Shown one piece after another: positions 10,601 to 21,289 of a stretch of 45,182 nucleotides of DNA. The stretch lies in assembly GCA_004335635.1 (NCBI GenBank), contig QAXH01005982.1:1-45182 (forward strand). Direction: 5' to 3'. The position numbers and the translations under genes are program-made. Each line of letters starts with the position of its first letter. Position 1 is the stretch's first letter. The notes under the pieces were generated by a model. It worked only from the letters and a program-made list of their open reading frames with translations. It did no database searches and had not been told where the DNA came from. The DNA is from Chloromonas sp. AAM2. Taxonomy: Eukaryota; Chlorophyta; Chlorophyceae; Chlamydomonadales; Chlamydomonadaceae.

Positions 10601-12870
10601 GAGAGGCAGGGGTGCCCCACTCTCGACTTGGAACCGTGTTGCCAGTGATGACATTCGTACTTTGCACCCTGCTACCAGTGACCTTTTTTGGCTTAACGAT
10701 TGTCAGGCGCGTAATTCTTGGAGAGATATTGTGTCTAGCTGCAGCACCGTGGGTTGAACCATGAAAAGCCATGTAATGATGAATGATGATGAATACTAAA
10801 ACATTTGTCAGAATTCAATACAAAAACATCTAGCTTCCCGTGAGTGCTGAGCCGAGGTTCACGCACATTGCAAACATGTTTACTGTTCAGAGCTCCACTG
10901 AGACTGAGTAACCGCAGCAGATGTTCGTACTCATACTGCTGGCTCGCCAGGAATAGGCCCCATCATCTTGGTCAGCATGTCCCATGGTCATGCCGTGATG
11001 TGCTGAGTGCTTCCTGAGCCATTCCTTTGAGAGCTCATTGGTTTCCCTGAGTGTAGCCTTCCTGCTTGGGCAGCCTTGTAGTTACAATCGCTGAAATTGC
11101 AATGCTGGATTGGTCATGGGACACAGTCATACTGGCATGCTCAGTAGCCCGCTGGCCCATGGATGCCGATCATATGGCCACATATGTCCTTTGCAAGCAC
11201 GCCACATGCAAGCAACGCAACGTGTGTGCACTGGGGCCTTTTTCACACCATACAATAAGACGTTTGCTTGTTATGCAGGCCTGCTGCCGGCCTCTGCAAG
11301 GCGCACCACCTGGTGCATGTGGTTGACTTCGTGAACAGTGTGGGGAGCCTCAGGGAGTCGTTTGAGCAGTTCTGGGGCGTCACCACACTCAGAACAGGTA
11401 AAGTGGAGCGTGGTTTGTCAGAATGAACGTTTCTCATGCAGTATACAAGGGAGCAGTCCGCCAGCCCGGGAATAGCCAGGGGTGGTGAGGTGAGAGTAGC
11501 CAGGGGTAAACATTAGACTTGGGGAGTTCTTTGCATCATGATATGCATTTGCACATGCATTAGGTGATGACGATGAATTTGCACATCAGCTGCCAGTTGA
11601 GTCTGCTGCCCAGACTCCATCTGTATATAACATGACGTATTCGCTCATGTGTTGCGTTTCGGAGTGGGTCCGCTTTAGGAGGATACAATGTTGTGTGGCG
11701 GCATGCACCCGGTTGCCTGCAGGTCGTTTGGCGCGGCGGTTGCGCTTGGAGCTGCGCATGGACCATGCAGTCTCGCGCATCCTGGAGGCCCTGCACCCCG
11801 CAGCGGCAAGAGCTGCGCTCGCGAAGCACCTAGCGCGGCAGGGCGGACCTGATGCGGAGGCAGGGCATCCCGCCCGTTCCGCTGCTGCGGTGGTCGCGGG
11901 AGCAATGCAGGTGAAGGCCTGAGTAGTCCTGTTTGGCCGTGCAAAAGCACCCCAAAGGGCTCAGCCAGGCTCAAACCGAGAATCATCATCAGCAGTAGAT
12001 AGCATTCACTTTGCTAAGAACAAGGAACCAAGGGCTGAGACACTTCTTTTCCGGGCTTCCCTGCCAGTCCCTCATCCAGCAGTCTATGCTTGTCTCGTTC
12101 GAAAAGCCTGCCAGACTGGCATCACATTGTTCCAATCCAGTTGTGACCTACGTCTTCATAATCCTTGCCAACCGTGTGTGTGCCGTTGGCAAATCCGGTG
12201 GGGCCCAAGCAGTGTGGCCTTCGCTTAACCCGCAACGCCCTAGTAGAACCCTACATTAAAGCCAAACTGTCGCTTCATGCATGTCCTACCCTCGCAGGCC
12301 CTCAGCGCGCGGTCTGCTGCCCTGTTGGTGGTGTGCATGTCTCCCGAGGCGCGGGGTGTGGTAGAAACGGACTTGGCGGCATACACAGCGGCGGCGCAGG
12401 CGCTGGGGCGGGAGAAGGCGGAGCTGCCGCTGGCATGGGCACTGTGCATGCAAGCAGAGGTGGGCATACCTTGCCGTCAAGCCTGTGTCTAGCTGTCAGT
12501 TGCAATGTCTGTTGCTCAGGGTTTTGAAAGCGTGTTGAAAGGTGGGCACGGTGCATGCACACAATGGCCCGGCTGTTTATAGGCCCTATCCTTTTCAAAA
12601 AGCGCGATCAATTCTTTCTCATTCGACCTCTGGTCACTGATCATCGCAGCTTGCTCGCTCAGGGTAGCACAGAGCATCTGGTTCATGTCACCTGATGACT
12701 TTTCTGGGACAAACAGATGCTGACCGTTTCCTTGGTATGTGTAATGTACGCAGGTGGCCAAGGCTGTGAAGCGGCGTGACCGGCTTACATCTTTAATCCC
12801 AAAGGGTGCAAGGAACGGGATTGACATGGAAGAAGAGGGCGGTGTGCCAACCACGGGGCACGATATGAAG
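4682..12870 (+). CDS. HsdR-type (type I restriction) superfamily 2 helicase, 5' end uncertain
   Basis: Exons: 4682-4834, 5232-5319, 5597-6159, 6667-6867, 7233-7469, 7748-7825, 8049-9605, 9965-10054, 10530-10549, 11279-11397, 11723-11910, 12298-12459, 12754-12870; all phases agree. Order of motifs follows bacterial HsdR: Walker A HATGSGKS; VNDRLQLDQQL (motif Ia region); IILTTLQKV; motif II DEAHRSHG; motif III GFTATPSPKALQLFG; HAYTMQQAVADHHVINVLQN; EFRSMVVARSRQHVVWWV (motif IV region); GAFSGTI; CCNKFETGYDDPRLAALFID (motif V region); AVQVLGRLNR (motif VI); VVDFVNSVGSLRESF. These are diagnostic of the family, which translocates double-stranded DNA using ATP. The key Lys, DEAH and motif VI Arg are all present, so it looks active. 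No PD-(D/E)XK nuclease is visible upstream. Exon 8049-9605 carries an insert of roughly 400 residues, Ala, Gln and Ser/Thr rich. The frame continues in phase into TFIIS-like exons, see the next gene. The true start is not identified. Confidence 0.85.
4866..4920. repeat. 16-bp tandem repeat, about 3.4 copies
   Basis: Unit agcacgtcatgtgact with starts at 4866, 4882, 4898 and a partial copy at 4914. It lies in the intron after the Walker A exon of the helicase gene. Confidence 0.92.
8126..8293 (+). repeat. Coding (GCA)n-type low-complexity tract with 18-bp units
   Basis: Inside the long helicase exon. GCA/GCC/GCG triplets read as runs of alanine, and three near-identical 18-bp units with the core cagcagcggcaggaccgg read as repeated Ala-Gly-Pro blocks. 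It begins the large insert between the motif IV region and GAFSGTI. Confidence 0.9.
10219..10242. repeat. Short TA-rich tract
   Basis: Contains tatatatatgtatatattga, beside the inverted copy of repeat C, in the intron after helicase motif V. It may be part of that element. Confidence 0.6.
10246..10318 (-). repeat. Dispersed repeat family C, inverted copy
   Basis: The minus strand reads gttaggacggtatccaacct followed by gcatggcttgctagcgttcg, matching 4588-4655 with few changes. The TA-rich tract at 10219-10242 adjoins it. Confidence 0.75.
10711..10794 (+). repeat. Dispersed repeat family B, copy 1 (retroelement-like 3' end)
   Basis: Starts gtaattcttggagagatatt, includes gcagcaccgtgggttgaacc and ends with catgtaatgatgaatgatga. 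It matches the copy at 42639-42716 almost base for base. The TGTAA word (the chlorophyte poly(A) signal) followed by a GATGA-type tail resembles the 3' end of a non-LTR retrotransposon or SINE. No duplication of flanking sequence is obvious here. Confidence 0.75.
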
Positions 12871-13374
12871 GTGAAGGTCTCCATGCATCATTTGCTACCC
12901 CCTCCTCTCATCCATTGCAATCTGCTGTCCTCTTTCTTACCTCTGCCCCTGCCTACCACTCGACACCTCTCTGTCCCTGCCTGTCTCCGTGCGCTTGTAT
13001 GCCCCTACCTCCCACTCGACATCCCTCTGTCTCAGCCCCTAACTTTGTTTGTACACGCGCACGACGGAGACTGCTCAGCCTTCTAAGAAGACCAATGAGC
13101 GCTAGGCACTGACCAGGAACGCACTAACCAGCTGGGTTCAAATTGAGGTAGTTAACATGAACGTTTTGCTGACGGGTTCAATCATCAGATCATCACATGG
13201 AAACGGCGGCTCACTCACCATTGAGCTGCTGTCTGGGCTGGGTTTTACTTTTTTTTTCACTTGACACCTGCCTGAACCGAATCAGCATGGCGTTTACTTT
13301 CAGGTGTGAGCACGAGAAACGTATTCGTATCCATGTGCTCAAGCTGCTGCCTGCCCTGATGCTTTGGCCGGCAG

Positions 13375-16238
13375 GTCGCCTGTGAGCTTCACGAGTCGTA
13401 CCGGGGTGCCATACGCGTAACCGCCAGTGGCTCGCGGCCCCTGCGCAGCCGACCGCTGACCAGGGGCGCCCGGGGGGCCGCTGGGGGGGCTCAGGCGGCC
13501 AGGGCTGCGCCAGAGCACAAGGTGCGAAGCAATGTGCTAGCGACCAACAACAAAGAAGTTTGCCAGTTCTGGGACAATTGTCATGTGTGATTCTCAATTG
13601 TGGGTACTGGTCACTTTTTCCTAGGTTGGTTCCCAGACTGTGGGTACTGGTAATCAATGGTGCAACGGGGACTAATAAAAGGTAAGATTGGCTACACGTA
13701 GAAGTCAAGCCACATTACCCAGCCGTAATCCAATAGCAGCAATACCCGCTGAGGTAACTTTTAAGCAAGAAGAACTGGTCTTTGATGTTAGCCTAGGCAG
13801 CTTGCTTTATTTCCTGGCTCTGGGTAGGTCAGGGCCATGGCCATCCCGTTCCGCGTCCCGAGACGGCTTCCCTGATGTGAAGCCGCACACAGAACCCATG
13901 CAGCTGTGCCAGGATCATCCATGTAAGAGTGACCTGCAGCTACAACACTGGTAACTATTTCATGCCTCGTAACAATTTTGATACTCGATGTTTTTTTCTG
14001 GCAGTTGCGTATGTTTTGTATCAACTGTGCACGTCTTGTGCAGGCCCGCCGTGGTCGTTCCCTGGGCGAGGTGATAGCCGCAGCCAACGCCACGCTTCAA
14101 CACGGCGGCGCTGGCAGTAAAGCCAACAAACAACTGGCAGCATGCCTCACGGATATGTGCGAGCGTCTCCGGGAAGCCACACAAGGGCTACCCGTTTTGA
14201 CAAGTACAACAGCACCAGAAGAGGGAAGTGGCCAGAGGCGGGATGGGGCTGCAGTGCGAGCAGGCAGCATGGGTCAAGCCACACAAGGACCAGCCACTCT
14301 GCAGACAACAGCAACAGATGGGACTAAAAGCGCATCACTAGCAGCACAAGGCGGCCAGGGGTTAGAAGGGTCTGTAGACCGATTAGGGAGTGTGGGTGCT
14401 GATGACAAGGCGGATGAGTGGCTGGCTATCGGAATCCTGCGGCGCCTGCTGCTGTGGCCGGTGAGCGCTGCGCTGCTAAGGGACACGGGCGCGGGCAGGC
14501 TGCTGGGCAGGCTGAAAAAACATCCCAATTCCCAGGTGAGGGCGTGTGTGCATGCATGTGTATGTATGTGTATGGGAGATACGGGCGCGTATGTGTGTGA
14601 GGGATACGGTCGCTCCTGGGCAGGCTAAAGAAGCACCAGGTAACTGGGCGTGTGAGCGGGATGCCACTAGGGCATGCCAGGACAGGAGGTTGATGAGAGT
14701 GTGGCGTTTTTTTAGAATGCTTATGGGCGGTGACGTCCCAGGAGTTCCCTACTTTAGGTTTCCAGATCAAGCCAGTCTTGGGAATAGGTAGCGGAGAAAA
14801 GATATTGAAAGCCGGTGAAGCGTCCTAAACAAGTCCTGGTATGCAATCCCATGCTGCACACTGCCCAGTAGCAGTGGCCATCAGGGACCAGCTTCAGGCC
14901 GGCCTTGAGTTTATGCCATGACCATGGCAGGCGCTATCTCTGGTCCCTATTGGTTGCAGCTGCATCGGACTCCCCCGGCTTTGTCATGCGTGTCAGCCAT
15001 GCGGCCGCTGCACGTGTCTGGGACAACCTGGCCGCACTCGTGACAGCCCATGCCAGCAGCATGCCTGCAGGCTGGGCGGCGTTAAGCCAAGACCATTGCT
15101 TTCTTTGCCTGCGAGACGGGCGTCTGGTTCTTCGTCAGCCTGACCCTGCAGTCTAGGTGCCAGTGTTCCGGCCCCTGCCCTTTGACCCCTGCTGTCCCCG
15201 ACCTCTGACGTTCTGCCCTGTATGTGACCAGGTCTCCTGGCCCTTCTCGTGTCCCTTTCTCTAGTCTTTGACCTTAGCTTAAGCGGCTCGTTCTTGTTTT
15301 GCCTGAGTTGGCCTGCCTTGCTTGCCTTGTTTGCTGCGTTCGTCGTGCTTTCTTGCTCAGAGTAGGCCAGGGCGGTGCCCATCCTGTTCCGTGTCTTCTG
15401 GCGGCTTCCCTGGTGTGCATACATACACATGCTTCTACTACTACATTCACTTACGTACATTGATGTCAAGCCACGTGATGCAGCTTGACCTGACTTGACT
15501 GCACATGCATCACACACTGGCCCTGCTCTGCAAACCGCACCCCACTAAACGACTCTGAGGTGTGGCCGTCTGCCCTTGCACAAGGCACACCCACCACTCA
15601 CGCCCTGACTTGACACAATTGCATGCCATACACCACGTGATACACAGGTGTCTGAGCTGGCAGGCCACGTAATCAACCAATGGAAGAGCATGGTGGACCG
15701 GGCCCCAGCCCAGGCAGGCGCCACACCCACCTCCCCTGCCATTGACTCCCAGCCTGTGGGATCTGCAGCCGCAAACAAGGAAACAGCCGTGAGGGAAAAG
15801 GCGGTTTCTGTACTGGCAGGGGCGTTGAAGGACCACGTAGCAGCTGTTAAAGCAGTCTCCGGGGCAGGTACTGTCAAGCCGTTCGCGACCGGAGGTTCAG
15901 AAATGATGCCGCCTGCGGCAGAATCCAATGCCGATCCAGAGGCAAATGGGTTGGCAAGGCTGAAATCGGGAGCAAATTCAAATGGTGGGCCAGGTGCAGG
16001 GCTGACGCCGGCCAGTGTTCAGCCGTTGTCTGACAAGCATGCGCGAAAGCTAGCCGCAGCGATAGAGGCTGCAGTGTATGCGCAGTCGGGGTTGGGAGCG
16101 GCCTACCGCACCCGCCTGCGGGTGCTGGTGCCCGCACTGAGGCTTGCAGACGGGGTGGCGCCTCGACTGCTGAGTGGCGAGGTGTGTGTATGGGTGTGTG
16201 TGTGTGTGTGTGTGTAGGTGTGTGTGTGTAGGTGTGTG

Positions 16239-16277
<39 letters not shown>

Positions 16278-19239
16278 GNNNNNNNNNNNNNNNNNNNNNN
16301 NNNNNNNNNNNNNNNNNNNNNNNNNNNNNNNNNNNNNNNNNNNNNNNNNNNNNNNCATGTGCGCGTTACATCTCTGCCGTCCCCATCAAGTGTAAGAGAA
16401 GAATGAACATCACCCATGTATGTGAGCGACCAGCCCTGGCCTGAATCACACGAACTGTGCACCACAGCGCCTCCCAGCAACACATGTGAGTGATTGAATG
16501 TATGAGTTGAATCAAGAACAGGCGGATTGTCTTTGCGGTTCACGCTTGCGCAGGTGACGCCGGGGGAGGTGGCGGGGATGGAGTCCGCAGCGTTGGCGTC
16601 CGCTGCAGTGAGGCAACAGGTGCGCCTGCGGGGCAGGGATGCTGACTTCCTTCTCGCAAACGAATTTGGCAGAGGCACTACTTGGGCAGCTGAAAAGCAT
16701 GGCCCGCGTGTTTGATGCGAAGGCGTTGTGCGCGCACCAGTGCATGTAGCCGTCTTTGTGTTTAATCACGCTGTGGTGCCCCTCACGGCAACACCATTAG
16801 CACTGGATGGATTTGTGTTGCCGATTTGGAACAGGATTTACGCAGTGGCCGTAGTGCGGCCGCAGGACAAGGTCATGTGGTCACTTGAGTGCATGTCATG
16901 CCCCCTACTGCCCAAAGTAGCCCCAACATTGCCCCACAGGCTGAGGAGGCTGCCCGGAGGCGAGCCGAGGAGGAGGAAAAGTGGGACAGGGTGGCGGGAG
17001 GGGCCGTGCATGTCAGCGAGCAGGTGGGGCACAGTGTCTGGAGAGAGATGTCTGTGTCTGATTGCAGCAGGGAAGCCGGGTTGAGCACAACGCTGCTCGA
17101 CTTGAAGCAAGAAAGCAACACAAGCCAGACCGGCAGGTCTAAGAAAGGCATGGAGAACCTGTGCCAGGAGATCAGTTGCCTAGACTCAGCAGGCTTGAGC
17201 AAGCAGACCATGGCAAGATTGTATTTACCTGCGCTTAAAAAGTTGCATGCATGCTGGGTAGCCAGACCCAGTGTGAATGGTTGCATGTACGGCTGTGGGG
17301 CGAGGCATGAGGGTGGGAGCATGCAACAAGGTGTGCCGAAGCTGGGATCGCCACTGGCCAGCACATCCTGGTTTGATTGCAGGTGAAGTGCAAGAACTGC
17401 GGCGGCAAGACGACCGTGCACACAGTCATGTCTGGAGGTGGGCCAGATGGTAACGTAATGGTTTGTTATGTGGGCCAGATGGTTACGTAATGGTTTGTTA
17501 TGTGGGCCAAATGGTTACGTAATGGTTTGCTATGTGGGCCAAATGGGTTACGTAATGGTTTGCTATGTGGGCCAAATGGGTTACGTCGTACGTTCAGTGG
17601 TCCCTAGTTTGTCATGCTTGTAGCAGGTCACGTGCATGTAGATTCGTATGCATCAGGAGACCCACACGGCTGAGGTGGGGCCATGCATGTAGGGCCACAT
17701 GCAGCCGCATGGACACATGTGAGACACGTGCTGCATGTGGCCCTACATGTGTTGAGTAATGACAGACACATGCACAGCGCGTCGTCGAGCGGTGGCGCTC
17801 CAGGGACTGCCGCCCCACCAGATTGAGGCAGAGCAAGCGCTGAACGACCCTGCGAATTATGTCCAGGGTTGGAACGAATGATACAAGCAGAAAGTAAATG
17901 GGTGAATTTGGGCAGCTTGGTTTTGGCAGTCCGGTTTGACTTTGGCGGAGATGACTGATGTATTCGTTTTGTGGATGCAGTCAGACCGATACGTTGAGGC
18001 ATGAACATTGCAACATTACATTTTTTCTAACAGGGTTTGTGGTCAGGATAGCACCTCGAGAAGTGACAACCACCACTACGATCTCAGTGTGTCGCAGGAT
18101 CAACGCATACGCTCGTTTTTGGGCCGTATATGTGTGCGTATACGTTCAGGTATGCGTATACGCCGTCTCCTGGACGGCCTAGAAACCGACAAAGTGCAAC
18201 GTGGCGGTTTGGGTGCTCTGACGCTGTTTTTGGCTTGCGTTGCAAGCCACTTGCTTACATTTTCTTTGGTATGCCACTTACAGGCAGATTACGCCAGTTT
18301 CATGTCTAAAACTGCCCAAAACGATCAAAACCGTCTGACTGTTTCTGAAGCGCGGAACACTGGACACAGCCAAGGTGGCTGTATGTGTATGCGTATGCGG
18401 TGATTGCGGTATGTCATAATCCGCGTCACATGTAGGTGTAGGTCAGACGGGTTGGAGTCCCTCCCTGCTTGTGAGATACGTCATATCAATACGCGCCACT
18501 CCACTAGTACTGCTAATTTGCTAAGACCCAGAATCAAAATGCCCTTGAAATCTGGGTCTGGGGTAGGTGGGGAAAGTTGGCACATTCAACTTTGGCATGT
18601 TTTGCCTGTCGGGCATGGTAGGTTGGGGTTAGGACTCTTCCGTGGCGTAGCACGGGCTACTGCACTCGCCCTTACCCGCTTTTCCAAGCGTCTTGGCTCA
18701 AAGTATATGAGACAATTCCTGTGGAAAGAACAACTCCACACTGACTGAGCCATGGCCTTCCTGACGTGGTAACTACAACCCAATCCGTCAGCCGGCCTTG
18801 TGTAACACCCTTGACCTCCGCTTGCTCCTCCCATGGCCCATGCAGGCACGTACGCCCAGGAGCGCAACGTCATCCAGAAGTATGTATGCCAGGTGGGGGT
18901 GGGGTGGGAGGGGGGTGGGCAACCGGGAACCGTGCTGGGTCCTTGGGAAACTTGTCTGACCATGCAGCCCTCTCTAGATAGAGCTCAAAAAAGCGTGTGT
19001 GTGCGCTTGTGCACGTGCATGCGTGTGTGTCAGTGTGATATACTAGGGGGGCGGGTTTACCTGCATTGTATTCTATCAGAGGCCAGTAGCACGTGTTACT
19101 CGAACATCCATACAGCTGTAGGCATGGCACGATGATTGTAGGTGAGCCAGCATGCAGTTGAAGCCATTGGGCAAGCAGCAACATGATGTGTTTGCCTGGG
19201 TGCATGCAGGCCTGCGCCCACACATGGAGCGATGACTGA
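13375..19239 (+). CDS. TFIIS-like protein or domain block (LW, central, zinc ribbon)
   Basis: Exons: 13375-13521, 14044-14535, 15648-16181, 16554-16619, 16940-17023, 17383-17437, 18846-18892, 19210-19239 (TGA 19237-19239); phases agree. The LW/TFIIS N-terminal domain spans exons 2-3 (RLLGRLKKHPNSQVSELAGH, then VINQWKSMVDRA). The TFIIS central domain spans exons 3-4 (YRTRLRVLVPALR, RLLSGEVTPGEVAGMES). A Lys/Glu-rich helix follows (16940-17023). The C-terminal zinc ribbon is assembled from three exons: CKNCGGKTTVHTVMSGG, then YVCQACAHTWSDD and stop, giving C-x2-C-x26-C-x2-C. In TFIIS these domains bind RNA polymerase II and rescue stalled complexes. The acidic Asp-Glu pair of the TFIIS hairpin is absent here (TYAQERNVIQKYV instead), so transcript-cleavage activity is doubtful. 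No separate start codon was found: exon 13375 joins in phase 0 to the helicase exon ending at 12870, so this may be the C-terminal part of that protein. Confidence 0.8.
13549..13577 (-). repeat. Dispersed repeat family D, inverted copy
   Basis: The minus strand reads attgtcccagaactggcaaa, the same core as at 24343-24376. It lies in the intron between the exons at 13375-13521 and 14044-14535. Confidence 0.65.
13822..13880 (+). repeat. Dispersed repeat family A, copy 2
   Basis: Diverged copy starting gggtaggtcagggccatggc and containing ggcttccctgatgt. Intronic. Confidence 0.7.
15361..15417 (+). repeat. Dispersed repeat family A, copy 3
   Basis: Starts agtaggccagggcggtgccc and ends ggcttccctggtgtgc. 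It is nearer to copy 1 than to copy 2, and lies in the intron that splits the LW domain. Similarity to copy 2 seems to extend a little upstream (gctttcttgctcag against gctttatttcctgg). Confidence 0.72.
16182..16278. repeat. (GT)n microsatellite with GTAG interruptions
   Basis: About 100 bp of GT with several gtgtgtagg interruptions, starting directly at the donor of the exon ending at 16181 and ending at the run of N. Confidence 0.95.
16279..16355. other. Run of 77 N (assembly gap)
   Basis: Undetermined bases at the end of the GT tract, most likely a collapsed or unread microsatellite. The true length is unknown. Confidence 0.98.
17438..17588. repeat. 32/33-bp minisatellite starting at a splice donor, about 4.7 copies
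   Basis: Unit begins gtgggccagatggttacgta; copies start at 17438, 17470, 17502, 17534 and 17567. The first base of copy 1 is the predicted donor GT of the zinc-ribbon exon ending at 17437. Confidence 0.93.
17686..17749. repeat. Perfect 20-bp inverted repeat with 24-nt loop
   Basis: Arms catgtagggccacatgcagc (17686-17705) and gctgcatgtggccctacatg (17730-17749) are exact reverse complements. It lies in the 1.4-kb intron of the TFIIS-like zinc-ribbon region. Confidence 0.9.
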
Positions 19240-19641
19240 TGCGATCCTGGCTCTCGATGGTTTCGGCAGCTGCCATCCCTGGGTAAACGAAGCACGGGTG
19301 GTCCGAGGCAGGCTTAACCGATTGGTCAGCCAGGCGGTCCGGGGCCCAGGGTCAGCAGTCACCAGCTGCCGCTTGAGCGCCGCTCAAGGATCACAGTGTG
19401 TGTCCCTGCTTGTTGTTGTTGTTGTTTACATGGCCTTCAGGCCGGGAAGGACTGCTCAGTGGGGGCAAGGCGGAAGGGTGAGTGTCGGTAACCTACTGGT
19501 CGCCACTGCACCCTTGTCAACAACAGCAAAGTCAACAATTTCCAGCGCAGTAGACTGTGTTATCTCCCAGTACTCAACTCTACAGCAACCAAGGTGTCCC
19601 TGCTTGGCACGGCCTGATGCTGGGGGTGCGCCCGCTGGACG

Positions 19642-19718
19642 GAGCCAGTGCTGACATGAGCCAGTGCTGACATGAGCCAGTGCTGACATGAGCCAGTGCT
19701 GACATGAGCCAGTGCTGA
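19642..19718. repeat. 16-bp tandem repeat, about 4.8 copies
   Basis: Unit gagccagtgctgacat, nearly perfect, ending in gagccagtgctgaatc. Located about 400 bp past the TFIIS-like stop codon. Confidence 0.93.
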
Positions 19719-20588
19719 ATCCTGACTGCTGCCAAACGTGGTGGTGGTCAATTTCATCATTTGTTTTTTAGAGAACTCCTGTTAAGATTCGCAATGCTGC
19801 TTGAGACATGAATGTCGGGTGTTTTGGACAAGTTTGCATGCCATGATGTCTCAGGCTGAGCCACCGCGCTGTCTTCCTACTCATCGCTTTTCAGTACTAT
19901 TGCCGGAACTTTTGACAAGCCCCTTGACTGTTTTTCAATGCCAATATTATTACCGCAATTGTCAACTCCTGTCTTGCACACCTAGAGTATTCTTACAGGT
20001 GAGTTTTCTGGTGTTGTATGCTTGGTGATGTTGGACAGCAACGAGCCGTACACGGATGTTAGCTATCTGTACGAATTTGAGTGTGCTCAGGCTATCAATC
20101 TACACATGGTTGGTTACTTGTGTGTACTGCATTGGCACATTGTGTCCAACGAATTGGGGCATTCTTACGAGGCTTCCACATGCTTTGCGTGCGCCTGTGG
20201 TTGGCTAGTTGTTGGAAGCGCACTTGGACATGGACATGGACATTGACGTCTGATGACCGTGTGCGAGCGACACGAGCACGCTATTCCAAGGTACCTAGTA
20301 CTGCAAGCTCATGAACGTCCATGTAATTCACTGCAGGACGCACCACTACCGTAGAATTCACAGTATGATGGCCATTGAATTTGGCGAACCTATTTCCTGG
20401 GCTTGAAACCGACCATACTTCCTCAAGCTGGCGGGCTAGGCGGTCTCAAACGTGCACAAGTTCGTGTATTTGGCGAAAGCTGTAAACACAACTTGCAACA
20501 CCACGGCACGTAACACCACTACATGACACCACTAACGGCATGGCTGCAAGCTGAGGGCAACACTTCAAAAACCCGTTGAAAAATGACC

Positions 20589-20651
20589 TGGCGGGCCCCC
20601 AAGCTGAAAACCTGGCGGGTGAAAAATGTTTGGCGGGCCCCAAAGCTGCAA
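20589..20651 (+). repeat. Short degenerate direct repeats (tggcgggcccc)
   Basis: Three spaced blocks: tggcgggcccccaagctgaa, tggcgggtgaaaaatg and tggcgggccccaaagctgca. Possibly the end of an old mobile element; no inverted partner was seen. Confidence 0.5.
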
Positions 20652-21289
20652 TCGTGGCAGGAGCCAACTCGGCGTGTCCATTTGCCATCTGGAATTACAA
20701 ATACTGTGACTCCTACGGTGTGACAGGCGGTCTCTTGGCTCACGTGCTGGCTGCAGGTGACAGGCATATGAGTGGTTTGAAGGTTCAATCTTTTCCTGGC
20801 GTCCCCAACTTTTGGAACCTAACCTATTTACAATCAACGTTAGTGCCTCAGTTAGTCAGTCCACGACACAGCTTTGATGTCTGCTAAACTAAAACCTTCA
20901 AGAATAGCATGGTGTTCAAGCATCACAGCTGAGCCCCGTCACATAGGTGTTCCCGTGAGCACATGAACAACTCACGTCAAAGCAGTGACTGAACATGTTC
21001 TGGAGCCCGGCCAATGCCCAGTCAGTCATGACTTCTCAAAAGTGGAATGTCCTTGAGAAGCTGAGGGCGGCCAATTGTGCTGCCCGACTGCGTGTACTTG
21101 GATGCCCGACCCAATGAGCAAGCTTTCCCGGTCAGCACATGCAAGTGCTGATTTGGGGGCCGAGCCATCGCATTCCAACACTGCGTATAGCATAGCTGTG
21201 AATGCTCCGGCCCGTCCAAGGCCGAGGTGAAATCTAATCTTCTAAAACTGGAGTACGGTGGATAGATCCCGTACGCGAAAAAGGACATA

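Larger units (their letters stand above)
19240..21289. other. Intergenic stretch with repeats, no supported gene
   Basis: Open frames here are short and show no family features. It holds the 16-bp minisatellite at 19642-19718 and a small cluster of ggcgggcc-containing repeats at 20589-20651. It must include the 3' UTR of the TFIIS-like gene and the promoter of the gene at 21290. Confidence 0.5.

Noticed and set aside
4682..12870. Bacterial restriction system or contamination
   Set aside because: No HsdM or HsdS gene nearby, and the frame is interrupted by spliceosomal introns of the same type as neighbouring algal genes.
14905..15156. Open frame with coding-like composition (SDSPGFVMRVSHAAAARVWD)
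   Set aside because: It lies in the intron that splits the LW domain, where direct joining of 14535 to 15648 gives a correct domain; no GT donor in a fitting phase was found. It could be a rare cassette exon.
16174..16444. Cys/Val and His/Thr repeat proteins across the GT tract
   Set aside because: These are simple translations of the microsatellite and run through undetermined bases.
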